From assembly GCA_949987565.1 (NCBI GenBank), contig OX465115.1:3940004-4004003 (forward strand): DNA of 64,000 bases, read 5' to 3'. A program made the translations under genes and the position numbers. Shown here piece after piece: positions 1-10,639 of the stretch (its first letter is position 1; each line of letters opens with the position of its first letter). Below the pieces are notes generated by a model. It was not told where the DNA came from. It made no database searches and saw only the letters and a program-made list of their open reading frames with translations. The DNA comes from Luidia sarsii (lineage: Eukaryota; Echinodermata; Asteroidea; Paxillosida; Luidiidae).

Positions 1-3000
1 CGAAGAGACTAATTTGTACAGAAATGACTCAAATCTCTGCATGAGGTATAGCTCGCACACACAACCCCTACAGCGCTTGGCTTGAGTTCAATGTCAAAAG
101 CACAGTCTCACACATGGGTGCTCACTATATTACTGTATCGCAACGCGATGAAATCAAGCAAGAGGGAGGGGGGTAGGCGCCAAATCAGTCCCATCCTGCT
201 TGGCTGGGTCGATCGCGATGTCGTCAGTCCGTCTTGACTGTTGGTCACAGGATATGATACAGCAGTCAGCACTGGGTTTCCGCTAGCCCCCCACCCCCCC
301 CCCCCCCTCCCCCCCAAAAAAATGCCAGCCTTGGCTATACAGCCAAAGTCAATGACACTACCAAGGGTCACAAACTTGCCTACTTTCTAATTACACCAAT
401 GTCCTCATAAGTCAACTGCAATGCATTTTGGAATTCATTTTTTGTTTTAGCATTTCTAGTAAAACTGTGGTAGGCATATCAGTTTTTTTTTTAAATCCAT
501 GCCATTTTTTTTTCAAATTGAAAACTTTGAGAAAGGTTGTAAAGAAAATCATTTAAAATTGGAAGGGGGACCAGCCACACCCCCATGGAGGCTGTCCATG
601 GAGGCTGTCCTTGGTGACATCATAGGGTGACAACTCGGGCCATTACTCTTGTCGGGGGAAGGTTACATGTGTAAATTGTACATTTATGTACATGTACAAT
701 ACATGTATGTACATGTATACAAACAGTCAGTGCACGTTTTATCAATTGACAAATTTGTTGACATGCCAGATTCGTTGCTGAAGTGAAGATTGCAGTAGTT
801 GAATAAAGGTGTACATTGTATATATTTGTACAGTATGTATTATACGTCGTTATGTCATACCCCCCGAAGTGACTGGCAGGCCATTCGAAAAAATGATGGT
901 TTGCAGGAACGCGAATTCGACCACCAAATTCCATGATTTCCCTCTTTATGAAACTCGTAGGTGAGTACACAATGTACATGTAGCACATAGGTAAATGTAG
1001 GTTATTTTTAAAACCCAATCAGATAATCCATCATTTTTCTCTGGGTTTCATTCCCCTTTAATCAGTTTGTACCATTTTGTACCAGTTTTACAAAGTTCTA
1101 CATGTAAAAGACAAATGGAAACGACAACTGCCTGGGGACTGGGGAATTTGAAACAGTTTGTTTTCGTTAAAATTGAAGAGAAAATCTGACTGGACGACTG
1201 GCAAAGGAGCCAGGACCTCTGGATCTCAACTCACTGGCAAGTCTGTCAAATGACCACAGAAGCAACTGAGAGCCAAGAGCCAAAATCTATTCGTCAAAGT
1301 CATGTGCCTATGTACATGTACGTACAAGAGCAAGGGCTGATGCTTATCGGATGATGTCCTGAAGATGATTATCTGTGCATCAACTTGCCCCCACACAGGT
1401 ACAGTTGTTGGCAAGCGTTCAACTCATCACATGACTAGTGGTGCACGATCATTGGCAAGCATCCAACAACGTAATGCAGACAGTGCTTTAGACTATGTAC
1501 ATGTCCTATCTGTGGCCCATAGAGCCTCAACATACTGTACATGTATGTACTGTACATCCACAATATGTCCAAACTGATCTACATTACTAAGCAAATTATC
1601 AGACTCCATGGGATTAGGGGAAACTCTACATACATGAACACTGTACATGACTACACTGTACATGTACACGTATCCGAATTATACGCTACACTAAACGGAA
1701 CATACATGTACATGTATGTACAGTACCAAATAAGTTTCTCAATACAGCAAAACAAAAATCTGTCCCAGGTCCTTCGTAATTGGTGACAGTCGTCTAGCAC
1801 CTCAGCCTTTGGTGACATCCCAGTGTGAGGTCAAGGTTCACGATAGTTGATCTACTTGTTCACTGGTACGCTGCATATCGCTCATTTGTACGCACTACAC
1901 TTGTAACTAGAATTAATAAGGAAAACCAGTGGAGCGAAAAAAAAACATCTCGCAAGTCTACAACTGTAAAAAAAAAAATGAGTCCAACAAACAAAGGAAA
2001 AACTGACTGGGAACTTTCGAACCAATTGAAAAATTTGCAAAGAAAACTTTGACTGGACCGGGACTTGAGCCTGAGAGAGCACAGGGACATTAATCCAGAG
2101 GTCTCAGGTTCAAGTACCGGTCCGGTCCGGTCCAGATTTCTTTGCCACTTTTTCAAAATATAAATAAATATGAAAGATTTAAGTCTCGATAGAGTCCCAA
2201 CAGAGAGGAGGTTGGGCTATGTTGGTTGTTTCTCTCCCATAAGTTCAGCAGAACCAGCACTGCGAAAATTACGTCTGCGTGAGACGCCATCTTGTTTCCA
2301 CAATACCTCCTGGTACCGGTATCGCTTGTTTTCTTCCTGCATAATGCATACAATAACTGGTACTTCGCGACCATAACAAACATGCATCGGCAGCATGCAG
2401 AATACTTGATGCTATGTATGCATGAGGGATTCCGCGCTAAAAGCAGGGGTCACCATCACTTGCTACTCGCTATCTTTACACAGACTGATTTACAACATCG
2501 ATGCAAGTTTTGGGAGGTCTGGAATCTGGATCGCGGATTTTCGTTACATTAACCCCTCTTTTTGGCGTAATGTAGGGGAATTCGGGGGTTAAGTATCTAC
2601 ATTTGTACATGAATTGCTTTTAAGTTTCACAGGACTGTACAGTCACCACAGTGTACATGTACATGTACATAGTGTGTAGCTCAGATTTGTGACTTTTTAA
2701 CGTCAAACAGAACCCTGGATTTGTTTTTCCTGCAGTGAGAAACAGACTTCAGAATCTGTGGGCTTCGGAATCCAGCGCTTTGTCAACAAAGCATGTCTCT
2801 AATTGGAATCCATTCAACCATAACTGCAAACTGTAAACACTATGTAAGATATGGGGTCAATGCACTATTAAGAAAATGTTTACCCACACATATGTGGGTG
2901 AAAGCAGTCTTCTTACACACCACAATCGACAATACATCATTAGAGTAATCTGTAATCAGTCAACACTGCATGTGAAAGACAAATTGGTGCATATTTCAAG

Positions 3001-3384
3001 TTTTCCAACAACATACTGTACAGTAAGTTCCTTTATTGTGAAAAACAAATGAAAGGGGCCTAAATTAGACTGGCAAACAGGCCTCACTGCTCATGTGTGC
3101 TGACTTGTCGCAGTTGTCGATATACACATTTTGTAAATTGGCGGTTCTCCCAAGGAATTTGTGGAGAGTGTTCACAGTTACTTGCTTTTTTTAGTTGGGT
3201 TGACAGCGAGCACAAAACCCAAAGTCCTCAAGTACCTCAACAGATGTTGGCACTTGGCTGACCTGTGATTTCTGGTATATGATTTGTTTGGCAAGATACT
3301 GTAGAAATGTACAAGAGCATTCAACAAAATGCTGTTGGAATCTGAATGAAAATGGGGATTATGGGGGTATGAGATATACAGCAA
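1..3384. other. Gene-free stretch, repeat fragments
   Basis: No ORF here has the look of a conserved exon. The stretch holds a C-rich/A-rich homopolymer run near 287-325, many copies of the self-complementary word TACATGTA/TGTACA (dense at 660-730, 1500-1740 and 2640-2680), and a degraded tRNA-like SINE piece at about 2042-2150. A gene with short unrecognised exons cannot be excluded. Confidence 0.6.
2042..2150. repeat. tRNA-derived SINE fragment (rearranged)
   Basis: The segment has an antisense SINE piece (GACTGGACCGGGACTTGAG) running into a sense piece with a B-box-like GGTTCAAGTACC and the tail TTTCTTTGCCACTTTTTC. It matches the SINE family that recurs at 30845, 41995 and 53200. The head and tail orientations disagree, so it is a rearranged copy. 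Confidence 0.6.
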
Positions 3385-3560
3385 TTAACCCTAACGTTCC
3401 CAACTTCACAAAATCCAACACCAGGTTTTGTTGGAATTTGTTGGATTAGGTACCCAAAGGATAGCACACTGCTGCTGAATTTTGTTGGAGTTTGTGGGAT
3501 TTATAGGTACCAATGACCCAAGGAGACACTGTTGGAGTTTGTTGGGTTAGGTACAAATGG

Positions 3561-3880
3561 TCAGTACACTGCCACACACACCAACACCTGACCAGAAAAT
3601 GACCAAGAGCTCCTGGGTAAACTCACCCACGAAAGCAGTGTCAGTACACTTTCACACACTCCAACACCTGACCAGAAAAATTACCAAGAGCTCGTGGGTA
3701 AACTCACCCACGAAAGCAGTGTCGGTACACTTTCACACACTCCAACACCTGACCAGAAAAAGACCAAGAGCTTGTTGGTAAAGTAAGTAAACTCACCCAC
3801 GGAAGCAGTGTACATGTAGTGCACTGCTACAAACTCCAACACCTGACCAGAACATGACATAGAAGACACATTGTCGCATT
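3561..3880. repeat. Minisatellite, ~80-bp unit
   Basis: About three and a half tandem units start at 3561, 3641, 3722 and about 3809 (period 80-82). Each carries CAACACCTGACCAGAAAA and GGTAAACTCACCCACG. The array lies in the left arm of the TTAA-flanked element and is much shorter in the right arm, so it expanded on one side only. Confidence 0.8.
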
Positions 3881-4119
3881 TTGTTGGGATGGGGACAAAC
3901 CCCCTGCAGCAATGCATAACACCAGGGTACACATCTGTACCCAACCTAACCAAATCCAACACATGCAGACTGTTGGATTCTGTGAGGTTAGGACTTACAT
4001 GTACATGTAGGTACTAATGGGTTCTTAATATCTGCCCAAATGTTGGATTTTGTTGGGTTAGGTATATGTACATGAATGCTTCCCAGTGAAAGAGCCTAGG
4101 GGATTAGGGGTTTAATGGT

Positions 4120-6780
4120 TTTAAAAATGCTTCTGGCTGGTGGCCTACCCCCGGCAAAGACTACATGTAGGTCGACTATTAGGGAAGTCTGCCAAAATAA
4201 GGGCAGGAAAGTGGATAGTTCAGGCCTGTAGGACCACTGGCAGGAGTTCAAATTGTGGCTGAAACTTTCTCTCTGAATTAATTATAAGATAAACAATTTC
4301 TTTAAATACCACTTCCAGAAATATGATACTAGCATCATTCATACATACTGTATTTCAATTTGATGAAGCCTGTTAAATCACCCATTCAAGCAACAAACTT
4401 ATCACCGGACAACAAGACAAATATGAACAGTGGACGCTATCTTGTCTCCAAAGTTTGATCAGGCACAATGAGTGTACACTCCTACTTGGTGAGAAGCAAT
4501 ATATTGAACAGCGCCCAATGAAACGGCGATAATCCACTTGTAATCTGGACTTGATAGATAAGGGGACTTAGGGGAGGGAGCTTTATGTAGTGGATTGGCA
4601 CACGGGGGTTGGGGACTAGAAACTGCAGACCAGTAATGACTTCATAGAGTACTTGTAAGGTATGCATGAAGTCTTCAGTTATTACAGTGCAGAAAAATCC
4701 AGGGAACTCCAGGGAAATGGATGAAAAAGTTTAGCTATCCGCCTTCGAGTGATCAAGATGTTACTCTACATAGTGGGCTTGGTGGCATACTGATCATTAC
4801 ATAGTCTACACTGGGCTTGAAACAATTCACTTGCTACATGTAATGGCTGTGCATAGTACGTGCAATAATTATGTACAATTGATACATGTATAAACTCATG
4901 ATATTGATACTCATCTATCTCATAATATGGAATAAAATGATCTCCAAAATGTTGAGGGCCAACATTGTGATCCTAGCAGAATGAGTTTGAAAAAAAAAGG
5001 GATTGAAAATTCACTCCTCGCCGGAGCTTTCTCTAACATGTCTAAAGCAGACGGCCTTTGCGTGTGAAAACAGTCCTCTTCTGATTGAGAAACATCAGCC
5101 CCTCTCACTTTGTCTGCATTGAATGCAGCCAGTTGTGGCTCAATATTTACTGTTAGTGTATTTGTAAAGCAGTACATCGACACTTACTATGCTACTATGC
5201 TAACTGCACAATGGCACATAACATGTGTACATATGTGCACATGCTACTGTACATGTTTGTAGCATTTGTGCCATGTAACCTACTGTACAGTACACAATGT
5301 TTACATTTTTCATTCAGCTGTAGTTGATCTGACAAGCAAACAAAAAGTACATGTATACATATGTACTACGTATTTGTGCTACCTATGGCATGGCATACTC
5401 CTGAAAATACTGTAGGTTAGGTTGGTAGGAAAATGTTGGGGTTTAAAAATGCTGAGACATGAGTCATGTACAATGTACAGTAGTACATGTACAAGTACAT
5501 GTACTGGCCAATAATACCTGTATAAAATCGGACGTTGGAGCCAACATACATGTAAATATGATTTAAATGTTGCTTGATGTAAATCACTGGTCATGCCGTC
5601 AAAATACTAGTTCTGGAAGCCAAAAGAACTATTTTTTGTTTGGCCAAACGTACTGCGCTGGTGTAGCCTACCACAATTTGAAATCCCTTTTGGTATGGTT
5701 GACTGATGCATCGCATTGTACATAATTACATGTATGTACAATATACATGGTGGCTAGCGTCATACAAATAATGTCTTTCAAGTTCAATGAAGGGTTTGCC
5801 AAATCTCTGTCCCGCCCAGCGTGTCGCAAACACTGATCACTCGGGAGCTTTGATGTGAGCTTGAAAAGAGCTGCAGACAGCCTGGGTGCGGTTGGAACCC
5901 CGCAAATCCTGTTTTCTACTGCAGACGTCTCCATCCACCACTGGACCGACGGGCTAGTCGATGATGTCTGGCAAATTCAAAGGTCTGTGTACATAGTCAT
6001 CATAAATGTGGTGCTCCAATTTCCATTATGAAGGCAATCAGGCAAAGCACTGAGCAACTACACATTTATCAGGAAGGGCACAGCCTCTCAGGGGATCAAA
6101 TTCAGTTGCACACCTATGTAAAATTTATGTAAGAGGGCATGAACTCTGCAGCCAATGACACAAAACATTGCATTTACATGTACATGTACGTCCTATAGTA
6201 TCTACTTATGGCGCAATCATTACAACATAAACATATGCGCTATAACTTGAAATCAATTTCACAAAACTCAACTTGCATTTTCACGTACAGTAATTGAAGG
6301 ATGCGCGCGTGTGGTTTTTCATTATTTTTACATTAAAAACGGGAATTACCGGAGTCTGACGCTCTCTTGCAAATTTATCTTTGACAATACAAATTCTACC
6401 TCACTTAGCTTTCAGTGCTAGTGGTTTTTCAGTAGAATCGTAATTTAATTATTATTTCATTACATTTTAGTTAGTTAGGAAATTATCCCCACCCAGAAAA
6501 ATTGAATGCACCCTCTAAAATTTCGCAATTGTCAAGTGAATCCAATATACGATTTGTTCAGTTGCGAAACATTCTCTCAGCTAAAGTGCTCTTCAACATT
6601 CACTTTGGGTTAACATGCTCAGTATAAACGCCATGTTACGACGTGCAGCAATGAATACATGTACAGTGTACAGTACGTCACCTAAAGTTACATGTACCGT
6701 TACTACCATATGCCAAATGTTAGTCGTAAGCCACCTATTTGCACCCTATTCCAATAGTGCGTATAAGCAATAAGATATGT
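4120..6780. other. Interior of the TTAA-flanked element, no gene seen
   Basis: No coding potential is recognised. There are scattered TACATGTA palindromes (5220-5560, 6170-6190) and, at about 6030-6070, a fragment of the AATCAGGCAAAGCACTGAG repeat family that forms a tandem array at 41 kb. Confidence 0.5.
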
Positions 6781-7282
6781 ACCCTAACCCCCTAGGCTCT
6801 TTCACTAGGAAGCATACCTAACCAAGCAAAATCCAACATTTGGGCAGAAATTAGGAACCCATTGGTACCTAACCTCACAGACATGAATGACAGTCTCCAA
6901 CAGTCTGCAAGTGTTGGAGTGTGTGGAGTGTGTGGCAGTTTACTGACCATTGATACCTAATCCAACAAACTCCAACAGTGTCTCCCTGGGCCATTGGGTA
7001 CCTTATCTAACAAACTCCAACAAAATTCAGCAGCAGTATGCTATCCTTGGGGTACCTAATGAATCCAACAAATTATCCAACGAAACCTGGTGTTGGATTC
7101 TGTGAGGTTGGAGAACGTTAGGGTTAAAGTGGAGTTACACCTTAAACTGTTTGTTTTCTGACATCAGCTGCACTGGAGATGGTGTACAAGTACAGCTGTA
7201 CATACAGTATATGCTGACTGGCGGACTCCACCCCAGCAAAATCGTACAACAATTTGGGCATGTTGGGAAGGTAGCCAACTAC

Positions 7283-7400
7283 GGACTGGATACTAGCTCA
7301 GATGGTACATGAAGATCACTGGCATGTTATGTAAGCCAGAATTCCCTGGTTTAATTCCCGGGCCAGTCCCATTTACAGCGCTTATTTTCCCCTAAACAAA
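7283..7400 (+). repeat. tRNA-derived SINE copy (degenerate)
   Basis: An A-box-like TAGCTCAGATGGT at about 7288 is followed by a B-box-like TTTAATTCCCGGGCCAG. It resembles the better-preserved copies at 41995-42140 and 30845-31060. Confidence 0.55.
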
Positions 7401-8059
7401 CAAAAAATTACCAAGTAAACCGAGAGAAACAAACGCAAGCAGATACTGAATAGCAATTAGCAATCGATGGGAAAGATAAGTTGAACCAACCGACGACCAC
7501 CTGGGACCATGTTCCGGCCATCAATATGACAAACATGTGGGCGCTGTGTACATGTTTACTGACTTAGGGCAATGCAGCATGCGCATTCACACAATTATTG
7601 ATGTAAATCTGATGACCATTGTCACCAAGAACTAGAATTTTATGGTACCGGGTAATCGTTTTTGAAGTGTCTTCTTGGTAATTGCCTCCCAATTTTCACT
7701 CGCTCAACTCACAGTCAGTGATTTGATAATTGCTTCAGGCTTTTACTTAGTTTTAATAATAGAGAAATGTATTTCTTTCAAATCCTTGCGATGCATTTTC
7801 ATTTCATTTTAGTTGTTCCATCTGCTCATTAATTACCCTGGGGAAAAAAATTATTTAAAGGAACCTCTCCACTTTGCTAAAATTTCAAAAATGCAGGACT
7901 TTGTGTGACATTGAAAGTTCATCGGCCATATCTACATCACATCATTATCTAGTGTTGTCCGTTTTGAAAATAAATTGAACTTTTGAAATCATTGCATATT
8001 TCATTATTTTACACTTGAGGCAACAAAGACCATGGCTAGACCATGATGGAGTAATCCAG

Positions 8060-8210
8060 TCTCCATGTAGTCCAAGTAACTTGGGACCCTGACTATCGGC
8101 CTTTTATTAGAAATTGTTGGAGAAGGTCACCCCACCATTCCCCCTTCCAACAATTTCAAAAAGGGCGATTGTAATGGTCCAAGTTACTCGGACTAGTCTC
8201 CATGCAAAGT
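8060..8210. mobile_element. Small foldback element (MITE-like)
   Basis: AGTCCAAGTAACTTGGGACC near 8070-8090 is an imperfect inverted match to GGTCCAAGTTACTCGGACT at about 8177-8195. Inside it, ATTGTTGGAGAAGG pairs with CCTTCCAACAATT. The whole ~145 bp can fold into one long hairpin. No target-site duplication was confirmed. Confidence 0.5.
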
Positions 8211-10480
8211 AGTACAACCCAGTTCATTGGTCTATGCTAAGAAATAATATTATGAAGTATGTTGATTCTTGAGTCGTGGTTCAGATTTGAATCCATAAAT
8301 ATTGCCCTGTCCAGTTAAATGGAACTATTGAGTATTGGTCGTCATGGTATTGGATTAATGTTTTATCATGGCCTTTTAAATCAGCAAATTCATATAATAT
8401 TATTAATAATATTATCAGCATTATCGATGGTGAAAAACATGGTCCTGGGACAACGTCGCGCTTGTCCTCACATTGACCTGTCAACATTCGGACACGATAA
8501 AGTAAAAAATATGGTTGGGGCGAATTTTAACTTACTACATCACTGTACATGATGTAGCCAGGGAGAATTCAATAACGTTTCGTTTAGTAGATTTTCCTGC
8601 TATTATTTGTTGACAGCAAGAGCAAGGGGGTTGGTGGTATTCTATGGCAACTGAACGGACGATACAGTCTCGTAAAAAAAAGATCTAATCCGTAATCTAG
8701 TCCCATCGTCTGACTGCGGGCTATCCAATAAGAACGCTGTGTTGGCAAGACCACGCCATTAATAAAAGAAAATACATCAAAATGACTCACCAAAACAAAA
8801 CCAAGACCCTCGTCGAAAATGCCAACGACGACTTTCAAAAAACCGACCTCCCTCCCTCGCACTCAACCCCCTGGGAAGACGTGGGCCACTTACCGGGTGC
8901 AAACGAACACTCGTCCGTCAGAAAGTTGCAGGGATTCTGGCCTGAAAATCGGGTGTGAGCATGGCAGTGCAGCCTATGGTCCAATACGTGTACATGTGTT
9001 GAACTCGTAAAAATCGTCTAGCACGAGGCTTCGTATGTATACAACACGCAGCACCGTTATCCCTGCATATAACGCGCACCCTTCATTTTTTTTTATTTCA
9101 TCAATGAATGAGGACATACATATTCATGAGTGACGTCTGCAGAGGATCACGCGATCGTCCCACACGCCGCCCTCACGCTGTGCGCGCGGGGACTATGGCG
9201 AGATTTCGCGTCAGACACTACTACGACGATGCGGCACTGCTAATTATTATTATTATGGTGTCTTTCGTCGAGGAAAATTTACCCATTTAAATTTATGCAC
9301 AACGACATAGTAATCTAGAATCTTAGTCATACCATTACCATAGTCATACCAGACCCGGATGCGTTGGCGGGTGGTTCGATCCTCAGCTTGGTATTTTTTT
9401 TCGAAAAAAACAAAATCTAGTGCATATGTAATAAAATTATATTATAAATTAGGACTGAGATTTGGTGGTAAATTTTCTCCTCAATTTGGGTGTTCATATT
9501 TGAATCAAACGGCTCATTACACTTCAGGCAAAACATAATAACAGTGAAATTACAAAAAATAATTACACAAAATAATTAGCAAACCTGACCCCCGATCGAT
9601 CTGTATATCTGTCTTTGAGAAAGGTCCCGGTACGATCGGAATGTAAGTTTGTCACTTGCATAAAGATTTTATGAATATACTGGCCAGGGAAATTGACTGG
9701 ACCGGGATTTGAACCCAAATTCGCCTCTGTTTTACAGCTATGCCAGACCTCGATCGTACGTACGTATACCACCAGAGTGTCCCTTACATGTTGGCCAAAT
9801 AATCATAGGCTATAGCTATAACAATACCAAGTTATCTAAGTTGTCAGTCGTCGGGTTCACGGGGGCACCCGTCACACGAGCAGTAAAGAGAATGCTGAGG
9901 CAGACAGGGTATATCATGCAGCCGATTCTTCACAATCGAGTTGAAAATAATGTAGTACGACTCGGAAAGAGTATAGCTGTCAGTTCCGTTTGACGTCATT
10001 TTAGAGTTAAGGCGTTATAGGCAGTCACGGGGAAACAAGTTGATTGTCTTTCAGTCCCGTCTTTCATTTGTCTTCAATGCGAAAAATCTTCGACATTTAA
10101 AGTATAAAATAATGATTATGCAAAAATGCTTACAGACTAAAATGACCAAAAAGCGAATAATCAACAATAAGGCTTAGTTTAGGAGGGTCTTACGTTTCGA
10201 TTCTAGAATGACCTTTCTCAAAGGCAGAATTGATCCAATCAAAATAATAGGTTTAGCTATATCTATATCTAAAAAAGATTGATAATTTTTTTAATCTTTT
10301 TGTATGGACTTTGCAAGAGTATATTTTTTTTATTGAAATTTATTTTGCCATACACGTACGTACACTGGCATCATCGTACAGTACTTCAAGTTCAATGTTT
10401 TCCTTTTTCCACCCGTACCGAAAACCTCCCCCTTTCTTCATTAGAATAATTTATTTTAATGAGCAACCAAGAGGGAACGA
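8211..10480. other. Intergenic, no gene recognised
   Basis: No conserved protein is visible. The stretch contains an antisense SINE head at 9689-9735, a tRNA-like B box near 9386-9400 (GGTTCGATCCTCAG), and two degraded copies (9613-9640, and 10184-10240 antisense) of the GAGAAAGGTC...GGATCGAAACG hairpin family discussed at 40691. Confidence 0.5.
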
Positions 10481-10503
10481 ACTGGGCGCTGTCTGTCTGC
10501 CGA

Positions 10504-10639
10504 CCAATCACATCGCCACATACGCTTGGGTTTTCGTGGGGCGTTTTCCCTCTGAACCAATCACAGAGGCCCTGCCTCAGGGCGGCATTCTTCGTCGCTG
10601 CTCGATATCGACTCTTGAGGGCGCTGTGCATTATACAAA
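10504..10639 (+). promoter_or_regulatory. Likely YEATS4 promoter with two CCAAT boxes
   Basis: Two ACCAATCACA sites (CCAAT at 10504-10508 and 10557-10561), about 53 bp apart, lie 80-135 bp upstream of the YEATS4 start codon. NF-Y boxes at such distances are common in TATA-less housekeeping promoters. The transcription start is not visible in the sequence. Confidence 0.5.

Larger units (their letters stand above)
3389..7123. mobile_element. TTAA-flanked non-autonomous DNA transposon (piggyBac-like)
   Basis: TTAA at 3385-3388 is followed by CCCTAACGTTC, and GAACGTTAGGG runs up to TTAA at 7124-7127. The ends are therefore inverted copies next to duplicated TTAA targets, and they begin CCC, as piggyBac ends typically do. 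The similarity goes far inside: 3389-3550 matches the reverse complement of about 6960-7123, and the block ending near 4115 (AGAGCCTAGGGG) matches 6781-6860 inverted. No transposase ORF is visible in the 3735 bp, so the element would be non-autonomous. The TTAA target and CCC ends are seen; the superfamily is inferred. Confidence 0.72.

Noticed and set aside
3385..3400. Telomere-like TTAACCCTAAC
   Set aside because: Only one copy of the hexamer-like word; it is the terminus of a transposon, mirrored at 7113-7127.
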